Positions 15,511 to 24,083 of a DNA stretch of 64,000 bases are shown piece after piece. Source of the stretch: Clostridiales bacterium (lineage in GTDB: Bacteria > Bacillota > Clostridia > Christensenellales > Pumilibacteraceae). The notes under the pieces were generated by a model that saw nothing but the letters and a program-made list of their open reading frames with translations, had not been told where the DNA came from and searched no databases. Where the stretch lies: positions 62,001 to 126,000 of the forward strand of contig JAFLVC010000001.1 of NCBI GenBank assembly GCA_022508505.1, given 5' to 3'. The position numbers were made by a program, and so were the translations under genes. How positions within the stretch are numbered: position 1 is the first letter of the stretch; the number at the start of each line of letters is the position of its first letter.

Positions 15511-16862
15511 TGTTTACTCAAAACGAGATACTCGAAACAATAGACATGCTCGACAATCGGAATTTGGACGTCAGGACGGTTACGCTGTCGCTGTCGCTTG
15601 CCGACTGCATCGACTCTAATGCCGCGAAGTGCCAAAAGAAGGTTTACGACAAGATAACGCGCGTCGCCGCTCGGCTCGTTCCCGTGTGCGACGAGCTCGC
15701 CGCGCGGTACGGAATAAAGATAGTCAACAAGCGCATAGCCGTCACACCCATATCGGTCATAGGTTCTGCGAGCGGCGATTTTGTCGGGCTTGCCAAAACG
15801 CTCGATAGGGCGGGGAAAAACCTCGGCGTCGATTTTATCGGCGGATACAGCGCGCTCGTTCAAAAATCGGCGACGGACAAGGAAGCGGAGTTTTTAAAGA
15901 GCATTCCCGAAGCTCTGTCCTCGACCGACATAGTTTGCGGCTCGGTCAACGTCGCGTCAAGCCGCGCGGGCATGAACCTCGACGCTATAAAGACGGTCGG
16001 CGAGGGCATAAAAGAGCTCGCATACCTCACGCGCGACAACAATTCGTTCGGCTGCGGCAAGCTCGTCGTTTTCTGTAACGCGGTGGACGATAACCCGTTC
16101 ATGGCGGGCGCGTTTACCGGCTTTGCCGAGGGCGAGAGTTCCGTCAACGTCGGAGTATCGGGTCCCGGCGTCGTCGAATATGAAATAAACAAGCACCCCG
16201 ACTATGACATAACCAAGGTGTGCGAGCTCATTAAGCGCACGGCGTTTAAGATTACGCGGCTCGGTCAGCTCGTCGGGACGGAAGCGGCAAAGGCTTTGGG
16301 GCTCGCGCCCGGAATAGTCGATCTGTCGCTCGCGCCCACCCCCGCCGTCGGCGATTCGGTGGCGCGCATTTTGGAGAGTATAGGGCTTTCCCGCGTCGGC
16401 TCGTGCGGAACGACCGCCGCGCTCGCATTGCTCAACGACGCGGTCAAAAAGGGCGGCGTCATGGCGTCGGCGCGCGTCGGCGGACTGTCGGGCGCGTTCA
16501 TTCCCGTTTCGGAGGACGCAGGCATGATAGAGGCGGCGCGGAGCGGCGACATCAATATAGAAAAGCTCGAGGCCATGACGGCGGTGTGCTCGGTGGGTCT
16601 CGACATGATAGCAATTCCCGGCGACACGCCCGCTTCGGTCATTTCGGCGCTCATTGCCGACGAGTGCGCTATAGGCATGATAAACAACAAGACGACCGCC
16701 GTTCGCGTCATTCCCGTCTACGGCAAGACGGTGGGCGACGAGGTCGATTTCGGCGGACTGTTCGGCACGGCGCCCGTCATGCGCGTGAGTCTCGGTGATC
16801 CGTCAAAGTTCATCGACCGAGGGGGGATAGTGCCGCCGCCCATACATTCGTTTAAGAATTAG
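15507..16862 (+). CDS. PFL family protein (UPF0210/DUF711)
   Basis: A 451-residue cytosolic protein of the UPF0210 group, related in fold to the glycyl-radical PFL superfamily. Family segments seen include [14 protein letters not shown] (about 23-36), the long Gly/Ser-rich core ([14 protein letters not shown], about 73-86), [16 protein letters not shown] (about 212) and the C-terminal [13 protein letters not shown]. The length equals the family norm (about 450). Two adjacent ATGs (15507, 15510) are possible starts. The second has slightly better spacing from GAGGG. It is translationally coupled to the ACT gene. The biochemical role is not established for the family. Confidence 0.93.
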   Translation: MMFTQNEILETIDMLDNRNLDVRTVTLSLSLADCIDSNAAKCQKKVYDKITRVAARLVPVCDELAARYGIKIVNKRIAVTPISVIGSASGDFVGLAKTLDRAGKNLGVDFIGGYSALVQKSATDKEAEFLKSIPEALSSTDIVCGSVNVASSRAGMNLDAIKTVGEGIKELAYLTRDNNSFGCGKLVVFCNAVDDNPFMAGAFTGFAEGESSVNVGVSGPGVVEYEINKHPDYDITKVCELIKRTAFKITRLGQLVGTEAAKALGLAPGIVDLSLAPTPAVGDSVARILESIGLSRVGSCGTTAALALLNDAVKKGGVMASARVGGLSGAFIPVSEDAGMIEAARSGDINIEKLEAMTAVCSVGLDMIAIPGDTPASVISALIADECAIGMINNKTTAVRVIPVYGKTVGDEVDFGGLFGTAPVMRVSLGDPSKFIDRGGIVPPPIHSFKN

Positions 16863-16872
16863 CGAGGAAGGA

Positions 16873-16966
16873 TAGATTCTTCGCTACGCTCAGAATGACA
16901 CAGGGACGGCTGATGCAGCGTTGTCATCCTGAGCGTAGCGCCGCATGGCGCGGAGTCGAAGGATCT
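16873..16966. repeat. Inverted pair of family A repeats
   Basis: A minus-sense unit (agattcttcgctacgctcagaatgaca, from 16873) is followed by a plus-sense unit (tgtcatcctgagcg...gagtcgaaggatct, 16923-16966) whose centre carries the palindrome cgccgcatggcg. The transcribed pair could fold into one long hairpin. Confidence 0.75.
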
Positions 16967-16973
16967 ATTTGTT

Positions 16974-17037
16974 TCACATCCCCTCAGTCTGCCGCAAGCG
17001 GTAGCCGGCTCCCCTAAATTCAAGGGGAGACTGATTG
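16974..17037 (-). repeat. Family B two-hairpin repeat
   Basis: Reverse orientation: tttcacatcccctcagtctgccgc...cggctcccctaaattcaaggggag. The first stem (ctccccttg/aatttaggggag) is intact. The second stem is formed by ctgccgcaagcggtag. Confidence 0.75.
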
Positions 17038-17125
17038 AGATAATAGGGAATAGTGAAGAGTGAGGAAGTTTCGTAATACAGCCACACAAAACAGCAAAAA
17101 GCAATAAAAAGGAGCTATATCATAT

Positions 17126-18892
17126 ATGAAAAGAAGTGAAGTAGACAAAAAGTACAAGTGGGACCTTTCGGCGCTCGTCGAGTCGGAGGAAGCTTTTGAA
17201 AAGCGATTTGCCGCGCTCAACGACAAGATCCCGCAGATGGAAAAGTACGAGGGCAAGCTGAGCGACAGAAAGAGTGCGCTCGCGTGCTTGAAGCTCGATT
17301 CGGAGATTGGGCAAGAGCTCGGGCTATTGTATTTGTACGCGCACATGCGGTCGCACGAGGACCTTGCCGAGAGCGGCGCGGTCGGGCTTGCGGGGCGCAT
17401 GGACGCGCTCGCGGTCAAGGCGTCGACGGCAGGCTCGTTTATCAACAGCGAGCTCGGCGCGCTCGACGACGGCGTGATTGACGGCTACATCGCCGATCCC
17501 GAGTTTGTCAATTTCGACTTCATGCTCAAAGAGATAAAGCGCAGAAAGGCGCACATTCTCGACGACAAGAGCGAAAAGCTTCTCGCAATGGCGGGCGAGG
17601 CGCTCGGCGCGACGAGCAACGTCGCGTCTATGCTGATGAACGCCGACCTCAAGTTCAAGTCGGTCAAAAAGCACGGCAAAAAGCACGAGCTTACAAACGA
17701 GAGCTATTCCGAGCTTCTGTCCGACGAGGAGCGCAAGGTGCGAAAGGCCGCTTTCCAAAACCTTTACGCGGGCTACTCGGCGCACATCAACACGCTTGCC
17801 GCAAACTATGCGGGAAGCGTCAAGGCCGACAACTTTATCGCCAAAGCGCGCGGTTACGACAACTGCCTGCAAATGGGCATGTTCGGCGACGACGTCCCGA
17901 CGGCGGTGTACGAAAACCTTATTTCGGCGGTCGACAAAAACCTCAAGCCCCTGCACGACTACATCGCGCTCAGAAAAGAGCTTTTGGGCGTTAAGCATAT
18001 CCACATGTACGACCTGTACGTTCCCGTCGTCGAGAACGCGCAGATGAAGCTTCCCTACGAGGAGGCGTGCGAGCTCGTAAAGAGCGCGCTCGCGCCCATG
18101 GGCGAGGAGTACGTAGGACTTTTGAACAAGGCAATGACCGAGGGGTGGATTGACGTAATGCCCAACGACGGCAAGCGCGGCGGCGCGTACAGCTGGGGCA
18201 CATACGGCGCGCACCCGTACGTTCTTCTCAACTACACGCAGACGACGGGCGACATCTTTACCATAGCGCACGAGCTCGGGCATTGCCTGCACTCCTACTA
18301 TTCGGCGGAAGGCCAGCCGATGGAAAAATCGGACTACAAGATTTTCGTCGCCGAGGTCGCGTCGATATGCAACGAGACCCTTCTCGAACGCCACCTCATG
18401 AACACCGTCAAGGACGAGAAAGTCAAAAAGTACCTTTTGAGCTACCGTCTCGACAGGTTCAGAACGACGCTATTCCGTCAGACCATGTTCGCGGAGTTCG
18501 AGTACGAGGCGCACAAGATGGATCTCGAGGGCAAACCGCTCACTGTCGAGGCGCTCAACTCGCTGTACCTCGACCTCAACAAAAAGTACTACGGCGAGGA
18601 AGTTTCGGACGACCTCATCAAGTACGAGTGGGCGAGGATTCCGCACTTTTACAACGCGTTCTATGTGTATAAGTACGCGACGGGGCTGACCGCCGCGACG
18701 AGCATTGCGCACAATATCCTGACGCAGGACGGCTACGTCGACATCTACAAGAACAAGTTTTTAAAGGCGGGCGGGCACAAATCGCCGTACGCCATACTTT
18801 GCGACACGCAGGTCGACCTTGCGACAGACAAGCCGTACGACGACGCGTTCGCGCTTTTCCGCGAGTCGCTCGACGAGCTCAAAAAGCTGTAA
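17126..18892 (+). CDS. pepF: Oligoendopeptidase F (M3B zinc peptidase)
   Basis: A 588-residue cytosolic metallopeptidase that cuts short peptides. The zinc motif is in FTIAHELGHCLHSYYS (HELGH at about 381-385), with the third ligand Glu in FVAEVASICNE about 28 residues later, as in M3B. Family segments WDLSALVESEEAF near the N-terminus, and RIPHFYNAFYVYKYATG with ATSIAHNIL near the C-terminus, are also present. Length is normal (about 600). AAGGAG precedes the ATG by 11 bases. It follows a repeat-filled gap and is followed after 3 bases by a lipoprotein gene, which suggests cotranscription. Confidence 0.96.
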   Translation: MKRSEVDKKYKWDLSALVESEEAFEKRFAALNDKIPQMEKYEGKLSDRKSALACLKLDSEIGQELGLLYLYAHMRSHEDLAESGAVGLAGRMDALAVKASTAGSFINSELGALDDGVIDGYIADPEFVNFDFMLKEIKRRKAHILDDKSEKLLAMAGEALGATSNVASMLMNADLKFKSVKKHGKKHELTNESYSELLSDEERKVRKAAFQNLYAGYSAHINTLAANYAGSVKADNFIAKARGYDNCLQMGMFGDDVPTAVYENLISAVDKNLKPLHDYIALRKELLGVKHIHMYDLYVPVVENAQMKLPYEEACELVKSALAPMGEEYVGLLNKAMTEGWIDVMPNDGKRGGAYSWGTYGAHPYVLLNYTQTTGDIFTIAHELGHCLHSYYSAEGQPMEKSDYKIFVAEVASICNETLLERHLMNTVKDEKVKKYLLSYRLDRFRTTLFRQTMFAEFEYEAHKMDLEGKPLTVEALNSLYLDLNKKYYGEEVSDDLIKYEWARIPHFYNAFYVYKYATGLTAATSIAHNILTQDGYVDIYKNKFLKAGGHKSPYAILCDTQVDLATDKPYDDAFALFRESLDELKKL

Positions 18893-18895
18893 AAG

Positions 18896-19852
18896 GTGGC
18901 GATTTTCGGCAACAAAATACGGCGCGCGCTCACAGTCGCCGTAATAGCGGTTGCCGCAATGCTGCTCGTCGGCTGCGGCGCGAGCATAACCGTTTCGGCG
19001 TACACCGAGGACGGAATACGCTACAACGAATACACCGTCGCAATCGACGGCGAGCTTGTCGAAAAGATGGAAAACACGGCGGCGACGGATAGGGACGGCG
19101 AAAAGTACACCGTGTCGGGGTATCTGTTCGAGCTGTTCTCCGGCTACGACTGCACGCTCGTCGACTCGAGCTACCGAAACGGCAATTACGTTGCGGTGTA
19201 TAAAAAGGCGTTCTACGGCGAGCGCGCCGAAAACGCCGAGCCTGCCGCATTCGTGTCGGACAGCAGGCTTCGGGATATTTCCGAGCAGATAAGCTACACG
19301 ACAAACTTGACGGCGCGAAACCCGTTCGTACGCAGGTACAGGAGCGTTTCCAAAAACCCGTTCAACGGCGTGCGCGCGGCGTACGACAATGTGTCGGCGG
19401 GTCAGTCCGCGACGGTCATTCAGCGGCTCAAAAACGGGTTGATCACGAGCATAGTGTCGACGGGCGAAACGGTGGTGTTGCTCCCCGCCGTGCAGGACGC
19501 TTTCCCGTACCTAAAGGGCGCGGACGTCGAGGGATTGCGGCTCAACTATTCGAGCGTTCAGTCAAAGCGCATGGATTCGTCGGGAAGGGCGACGGAGATT
19601 GACGACGACTATTCGCAGTACGTCTTTTCGCGGTACTTCGACGACGCCGAGCGCGACATTGTGTTTGAGTACGATCGGCCGGAGATTTACGGCTGGTACC
19701 TCACGGCGCTCGCCGCGGGCGGGCTGACGGTTGCGATATTCATATTTGTCACGCGGCAGAAAAAGCAAAAGCCGACGCTTTTGGACAGGTTCCCGTACAA
19801 CCCCGAAGAATACAGAGATTACGAAACCCGACTACCCACGTTAAAACAGTAA
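18896..19852 (+). CDS. Lipoprotein with C-terminal membrane helix
   Basis: A 318-residue protein starting with GTG at 18896, 3 bases after pepF. A lipobox follows an 18-residue hydrophobic stretch (LLVGC, Cys 27). The mature part (30-270) is beta-rich with several Tyr-rich segments. A single hydrophobic helix (about 272-292, WYLTALAAGGLTVAIFIFV) and a Lys-rich cytoplasmic tail end the protein. This lipoprotein-plus-tail-helix pattern is known in Clostridia envelope proteins of unknown role. It is packed between pepF and dnaB, so it is expected to be expressed with housekeeping genes. No family identified. Confidence 0.8.
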   Translation: MAIFGNKIRRALTVAVIAVAAMLLVGCGASITVSAYTEDGIRYNEYTVAIDGELVEKMENTAATDRDGEKYTVSGYLFELFSGYDCTLVDSSYRNGNYVAVYKKAFYGERAENAEPAAFVSDSRLRDISEQISYTTNLTARNPFVRRYRSVSKNPFNGVRAAYDNVSAGQSATVIQRLKNGLITSIVSTGETVVLLPAVQDAFPYLKGADVEGLRLNYSSVQSKRMDSSGRATEIDDDYSQYVFSRYFDDAERDIVFEYDRPEIYGWYLTALAAGGLTVAIFIFVTRQKKQKPTLLDRFPYNPEEYRDYETRLPTLKQ

Positions 19853-19904
19853 GCGTCCGCAAAAGTTTTGCGACGGACGGCGCATCGAAAAGGAGAAAAA
19901 CGAC

Positions 19905-21407
19905 ATGGCAAAGACCGACGAGAGAGAGGAGTTTATCAAAAAGCATCCGCGCGTCACGGCGCGGGAAATGCCCGCAAGCTACGAGGCGGAATGCGCGCTC
20001 ATAGGCGGCGTGATAATCGACGGCGATACGGCGATAAAATATCTGCCGCAGCTTTCCGCCGACGATTTTTACACGCCGTCGCACAAGCTTTTGATCGAAG
20101 CGATAAAAGCGCTGTTTGCCGACGCGCAGGCGATAGACCTCGTTACCGTGGTGCAGAAAATGACGGCGCTCGGCACGCTCGAAATTTCGGGCGGCGTCGA
20201 GTACATAACAAACCTCGTAAAAGCGGTGCCGTCGGTCGCCAATTCCGAGTACTACTTCGGCATACTCAAAAAGATGACCAAGCTTCGCGCGATGATTCGC
20301 GTCGCGCGGCAAATGGCGGACGAGGCTTACGCGCTCGATCCCGACGACGGAGCGCTCACAAGAGCGGAGTCGACGCTGTATGCGCTCGCCGAGTCGGGCA
20401 GCACAAAAAAGCCGGAGCTCGTTACCGGCTATATCGACGAGGCGCTCAAAGACCTTCAGCAGCGCGAGACCAACCGCGACGCTTACCGCGGCGTGCCGAC
20501 GGGCTTTACCTATCTCGACACCATGCTCGGCGGCGGCTTTCAAAAGAGCGACCTCATAATCCTCGCGGCTAGGCCCGGACAGGGCAAGACAAGCTTTGCA
20601 ATGAACTGCGCGGTTAACGCGGCGCTATCCAAGCGGCCGGACAACAAAAAACCGTACACCGTCTTGGTGTTCTCGCTCGAAATGAGCGCCGTTCAGCTCG
20701 CGCGCCGCATGCTGTGCTCGGTCGGCGGATACAGTATGTCGCAGACAAACCGCGCCGACATCGGTCAGATCGGCTGGGCAAAGCTGTACGGCGCGCAGGC
20801 GAAGTTTGCCGGCACAAACCTCTACATCGACGAGACGGGCGACATCACGCCCGCGCAAATCGTCAGCAAGTGCCGACAGCTCAAGCACTCGGTCGGGCTT
20901 GACTTTGTAATGATAGACTACCTGCAGCTCATGCACAGCGGCAAGCATTTCGACAGCGTCGTTCACGAGATAGGCGCAATCACGCGCGCGCTCAAGCTGG
21001 CTGCAAAAGAGCTCAACGTGCCCATTCTGCTGCTTTCGCAGATGTCGCGCAGCATAGAACAGCGCAAGGACCCCACGCCGCAGCTCAGCGACCTTCGCGA
21101 CTCGGGCGCAATCGAGCAGGACGCGGATATCGTCATGTTCCTCGACCGCACGACAAAGCCCGCGGACGGAAACTCCGACGACGGCGACGCGCCGTCGGGC
21201 GGAAATATCGTGTACCTCAACGTCGCAAAGCACAGAAACGGCGAGACGGGCGCGGTCAAGCTCGCTTGGATGCCCGCGACCGTCACCTTTAAAAACATCG
21301 ACCGTCCGCCCGCGCCGCCCGCGTCCGAGCCCAATCGCGGCAGTGCAAGCGGCTTTATGATGGACGACGACGTTCCGCTTCCCGACGACGGCGAAGAAAT
21401 ATTCTAA
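19905..21407 (+). CDS. dnaB: Replicative DNA helicase DnaB
   Basis: A 500-residue hexameric helicase that unwinds DNA at the replication fork. The N-terminal DnaB domain (MPASYEAECALIGGVIID, about 22-39) is followed by a linker and a RecA-like domain with Walker A ARPGQGKTS (about 222-230), Walker B VMIDYLQLM (about 340), and the late motif LSDLRDSGAIEQDADIVMFLDR (about 398). Slightly longer than the norm (about 450) because of N- and C-terminal tails; the C-terminal tail is Pro/Asp-rich. AAAAGGAG precedes the ATG. The usual partner rplI is not next to it. The RNA methyltransferase follows after 18 bases. Confidence 0.97.
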   Translation: MAKTDEREEFIKKHPRVTAREMPASYEAECALIGGVIIDGDTAIKYLPQLSADDFYTPSHKLLIEAIKALFADAQAIDLVTVVQKMTALGTLEISGGVEYITNLVKAVPSVANSEYYFGILKKMTKLRAMIRVARQMADEAYALDPDDGALTRAESTLYALAESGSTKKPELVTGYIDEALKDLQQRETNRDAYRGVPTGFTYLDTMLGGGFQKSDLIILAARPGQGKTSFAMNCAVNAALSKRPDNKKPYTVLVFSLEMSAVQLARRMLCSVGGYSMSQTNRADIGQIGWAKLYGAQAKFAGTNLYIDETGDITPAQIVSKCRQLKHSVGLDFVMIDYLQLMHSGKHFDSVVHEIGAITRALKLAAKELNVPILLLSQMSRSIEQRKDPTPQLSDLRDSGAIEQDADIVMFLDRTTKPADGNSDDGDAPSGGNIVYLNVAKHRNGETGAVKLAWMPATVTFKNIDRPPAPPASEPNRGSASGFMMDDDVPLPDDGEEIF

Positions 21408-21425
21408 ACCACAGCCGACGGCAAT

Positions 21426-22748
21426 ATGCACGACTACTTTTTTGCGCACATAAAATCCATTCTCGGCGAAAGGTTTGACGACTTTAAAGCCGCGTACGAA
21501 AACAAGCCGCGCCACAAGGCGCTTCGGGTGAACACGCTCAAAATAAGCGTCGACGGGTTCGTCGCGCTCGCAAATAAGTACGAGAGGGCGGGCGTTCGCG
21601 AGTACGGCTTGCGCAAAAATCCGCTGTGCGGGCAGTCGTTCTACACGACGGTCAAGCCGTCGGCGGATCCGCTGTATCACGCGGGATTATATTACATGCA
21701 AGAGCCGTCCGCGTCGGCGGCGGTCGCGGCGTTCGCTCCGTTTATCGGGGAAAGGGCGCTCGACCTTTGCGCCGCGCCGGGCGGAAAGAGCACGCAGGCG
21801 GCGGCGTTCATGACGGGCGGCACGATATTTTGCAACGAGATAGAATATTCGCGTGCGCGCGCGCTCGTCGAAAATCTCGACCGCCTAGGCGTAAATAATG
21901 CAATCGCGACGGTCGGCGACGGCGCAATGTACCGCGCCGCCGGCTACGACGGATATTTCGACACGCTCATTGTCGACGCGCCGTGCAGCGGCGGCGGCAT
22001 GATGCGGTACGAAACGGTGCCGTACAGCGCGGAAATCGTCGCGGGCTGCGCCGATCGGCAGCGGGCGATACTCGACGACGCGGCGGAGCTTTTATGCCTC
22101 GACGGATATATGCTGTACAGCACGTGTACCTTCGCGCCCGAGGAAAACGAAAAGCAGGTTGAGTACCTTTTGGGAAAGGGCTTCGAGACGGTCGACATTC
22201 CGCTGCGCGACGGCGAGGAGCGCGGCATAAACATAAGAGACGCGCGCCGAATATATCCGCACAACTTCGACGGCGAGGGGCATTTTTATTGCGTGCTACA
22301 AAAGAAATCGGGGCGGCGGGGCGATATTAAAGTCGAAAGGGCAAAGCCGATAAAGGACGGGTTTTACGATTTTCGCGGAACGACTGTCGCCGCGCCGATA
22401 GAGGCGAAAACGGACGGGCTGAAAGTAATCCGCGCGGGAACTGCGGTGTACGAAAAGCCGCAGGGAGGCAAGGTCGGCAGGAACGCCAAAGCGGCAAAAC
22501 AGGCGGCGGAATACACCCACGCGTTTACTCACGCTATAGACCGCGAAAAGCTCGCGGCGGCGACGGCAGACCTCGACATGTCGGACGCGGAGAAGTATAT
22601 CCGCGGCGAGCAGCTGGACGTCGCCGCGCCGAAAGGAAACGTAATCGTCACGGTGGACGGCTTTGCGCTCGGCAAGGGAAAGGTCGCGGACGACGGCGCG
22701 GGCAGCCTCGTGCTGAAGAATTTGTATCCTAAGTCGTTACGAATATAG
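21426..22748 (+). CDS. rsmF: RsmF/NOL1-NOP2-Sun family rRNA (cytosine-5) methyltransferase
   Basis: A 440-residue SAM-dependent enzyme that methylates C5 of a cytosine in RNA, most often 16S rRNA. The SAM-binding motif LDLCAAPGGKSTQ (about 116-128) and the two catalytic Cys motifs DAPCSGGG (about 184-191) and STCTF (about 231-235) are all present. An RsmF-like C-terminal extension (about 300-440) follows, the end of which (VTVDGFALGKGKV) resembles the RsmF/PUA-like tail. It starts 18 bases after dnaB. The exact target base cannot be told. Confidence 0.93.
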   Translation: MHDYFFAHIKSILGERFDDFKAAYENKPRHKALRVNTLKISVDGFVALANKYERAGVREYGLRKNPLCGQSFYTTVKPSADPLYHAGLYYMQEPSASAAVAAFAPFIGERALDLCAAPGGKSTQAAAFMTGGTIFCNEIEYSRARALVENLDRLGVNNAIATVGDGAMYRAAGYDGYFDTLIVDAPCSGGGMMRYETVPYSAEIVAGCADRQRAILDDAAELLCLDGYMLYSTCTFAPEENEKQVEYLLGKGFETVDIPLRDGEERGINIRDARRIYPHNFDGEGHFYCVLQKKSGRRGDIKVERAKPIKDGFYDFRGTTVAAPIEAKTDGLKVIRAGTAVYEKPQGGKVGRNAKAAKQAAEYTHAFTHAIDREKLAAATADLDMSDAEKYIRGEQLDVAAPKGNVIVTVDGFALGKGKVADDGAGSLVLKNLYPKSLRI

Positions 22749-22771
22749 CGCCGCGTTGCCGAATGAACATC

Positions 22772-22822
22772 AGGCTCCCCTGTGTAAGACCTGTCGGCGA
22801 AGCCGACCGATGGACTGTTGCA
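22772..22822 (+). repeat. Family B-related repeat
   Basis: caggctcccctgtgtaagacc-tgtcggcgaagccgac-cgatggactgttg. The second stem (gtcggc/gccgac) is perfect; the first stem is replaced by ctgtgtaagacctg. The same variant appears at 2512 and, reversed, at 44159. Confidence 0.65.
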
Positions 22823-22854
22823 ACAATAACCGATACTTTAAAAAGGAGATAATC

Positions 22855-23445
22855 ATGGACAAAAAATTGATAACGGTAACAAAAACGGTGAGCGATAAAC
22901 AGCCGCCCGACACCGTCGACATTTCCATAACGACGACGGGCTCTGCCAAGAAGTATGCCGACGCGGTAAAAGCCGCGGACGAAGTGACGGTGGCGCTTGT
23001 AGCGTCGCTGAACGACTGCGGACTTATTGCGCATCGGCTGAGCGAAAACGTTTCGGCGGTGCGCGAGGGCGGAAAGGTTACCGGCTACCGTGCGAGCAAT
23101 CTTTTGTCGCTTCACTTCGCGTTCGACAAGACTAAGCTCGGGCAAGCGCTCGAGGAGCTCGGAAACTATGATTGCGAGTGGCGGCTTTCGTACTCGCTTA
23201 AAAACAACAAAAAGAAAAAAGCGCTCTTGACCCGCGCCATTAAGGAGGCGAGAGCGGAGGCGGAAGCGATCGCCGCGGCGGCGGGCGTAAAGCTCGGCGG
23301 GCTCGGTAAAGCGGAGTACGCGTCGACAGAGGACGGCGGCGCGCGACCCATGGTCATGCGCGTTTCGCTCGACGCCGCAAGCTCCGTAGAGCCCGAACTC
23401 ATAACGCTTACCGAGACTGTCACATGTGCGTGGGAAATAGAGTGA
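22855..23445 (+). CDS. SIMPL-domain (DUF541) protein
   Basis: A 196-residue protein. The ATG at 22855 has AAGGAG 6 bases upstream. It aligns with the SIMPL/DUF541 fold: an N-terminal strand VTVTKTVSDKQPPDTVDISI, a helix with DAVKAADEVTVALVASL, and a long Ala/Glu helix (RAIKEARAEAEAIAAAAGVKLGGL) before the closing strands. Unlike most family members it has no signal peptide, so it should be cytosolic. Function of the family is poorly known, with proposed links to stress and membrane proteins. It is followed by a family C tract and a terminator. Confidence 0.8.
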   Translation: MDKKLITVTKTVSDKQPPDTVDISITTTGSAKKYADAVKAADEVTVALVASLNDCGLIAHRLSENVSAVREGGKVTGYRASNLLSLHFAFDKTKLGQALEELGNYDCEWRLSYSLKNNKKKKALLTRAIKEARAEAEAIAAAAGVKLGGLGKAEYASTEDGGARPMVMRVSLDAASSVEPELITLTETVTCAWEIE

Positions 23446-23449
23446 GCGC

Positions 23450-23506
23450 CACTGCGTGGCTAAATGAATAGATAAGAGATAAGAAATAAGAGATAAGAAT
23501 TAAGGA
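23450..23506 (+). repeat. Family C tract (agataagagataag-type)
   Basis: Directly after the SIMPL stop codon: gcgccactgcgtggctaaatg, then imperfect copies of agataagagataagaaat. Related tracts follow stop codons at 26956, 37383, 44072 and 53310. Confidence 0.7.
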
Positions 23507-23536
23507 AGCGCGGGAGAGAGAAGCCCGCGCTTTTCG
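23506..23536 (+). terminator. Terminator after the SIMPL gene
   Basis: AAGCGCGGG pairs with CCCGCGCTT around gagagagaag-type loop bases, followed by TTT. Confidence 0.75.
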
Positions 23537-23823
23537 GATTCCTCGACAAGCTCGGAATGACACTATGGGTACGACTGCGCCTTTCTTTACGGCACTTCTA
23601 TTCAATGAGGGTATGCAACTACCGTGTCATTCTGAGCGGAGCGAAAGCGGAGTCGAAGGATCTGTTAAGTGACATCCCTCGTCGGGCGTAACAACAAACG
23701 AACAACGGCAGTAAACACACGACAGAAATCAGGCTGTGCCTGCGGCAGTACATACACGACAAAAATCAGGCTGTGCCTGTGTCATTCTGAGCGGAGCGCC
23801 GACGGCGCGGAGTCGAAGAATCT
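23534..23823. repeat. Cluster of family A and family D repeats
   Basis: Family A units lie at 23534-23572 (minus, diverged), 23619-23661 (plus) and 23778-23823 (plus). Between them, 23674-23777 is family D: cgtcgggcgtaacaacaaac followed by two copies of acacgac-aaaatcaggctgtgcctg. No gene is present. Confidence 0.75.
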
Positions 23824-23845
23824 AAAAGGTACTTGGCAAAAACAG

Positions 23846-23875
23846 TTGACATGCGCGTACAAGGTGCGGTATAAT
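23846..23875 (+). promoter_or_regulatory. Promoter of the thiamine-transporter transcript
   Basis: TTGACA (23846-23851), 18 bases, TATAAT (23870-23875). Confidence 0.8.
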
Positions 23876-23889
23876 AAATACAACAAAAA

Positions 23890-23978
23890 TGCAGGGGCGC
23901 AACCGAAGTTGCTGAGATGCCGATATTTCGCGGCGGGACCTTTGAACCTGTGAGTTAGCACTCGCGTAGGGAGCAATC
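23890..23978 (+). promoter_or_regulatory. TPP (thiamine pyrophosphate) riboswitch
   Basis: The conserved THI elements are in order: ggggcgc, gctgagatgc (pyrimidine-sensing CUGAGA), then gacctttgaacctg, then ttagcactcgcgtagggagc. The stem ggggc...cg-accttt fits the aptamer. It lies between a strong promoter and a ThiT gene, so thiamine pyrophosphate should switch thiamine uptake off. Confidence 0.95.
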
Positions 23979-24000
23979 AAAACGCTAATGCGGCGTTCGT

Positions 24001-24078
24001 CTCCTTATCGGGACGGACGCTTTTCCGTCTCGATAGGAGCAAACGGCAGCCCTCCTCGTTTTTGTAAAACAAAGGGGG
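24001..24078 (+). promoter_or_regulatory. Riboswitch expression platform
   Basis: CTCCTTATCGGGACGGA (24001-24017) pairs with TCCGTCTCGATAGGAG (24024-24039) in a strong hairpin with no T-run after it. A following ccctcct (about 24051) can pair with the ribosome site aaggggg (24072-24078). Absence of a U-tract favours control of translation rather than termination; inference. Confidence 0.5.
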
Positions 24079-24083
24079 TTTTT

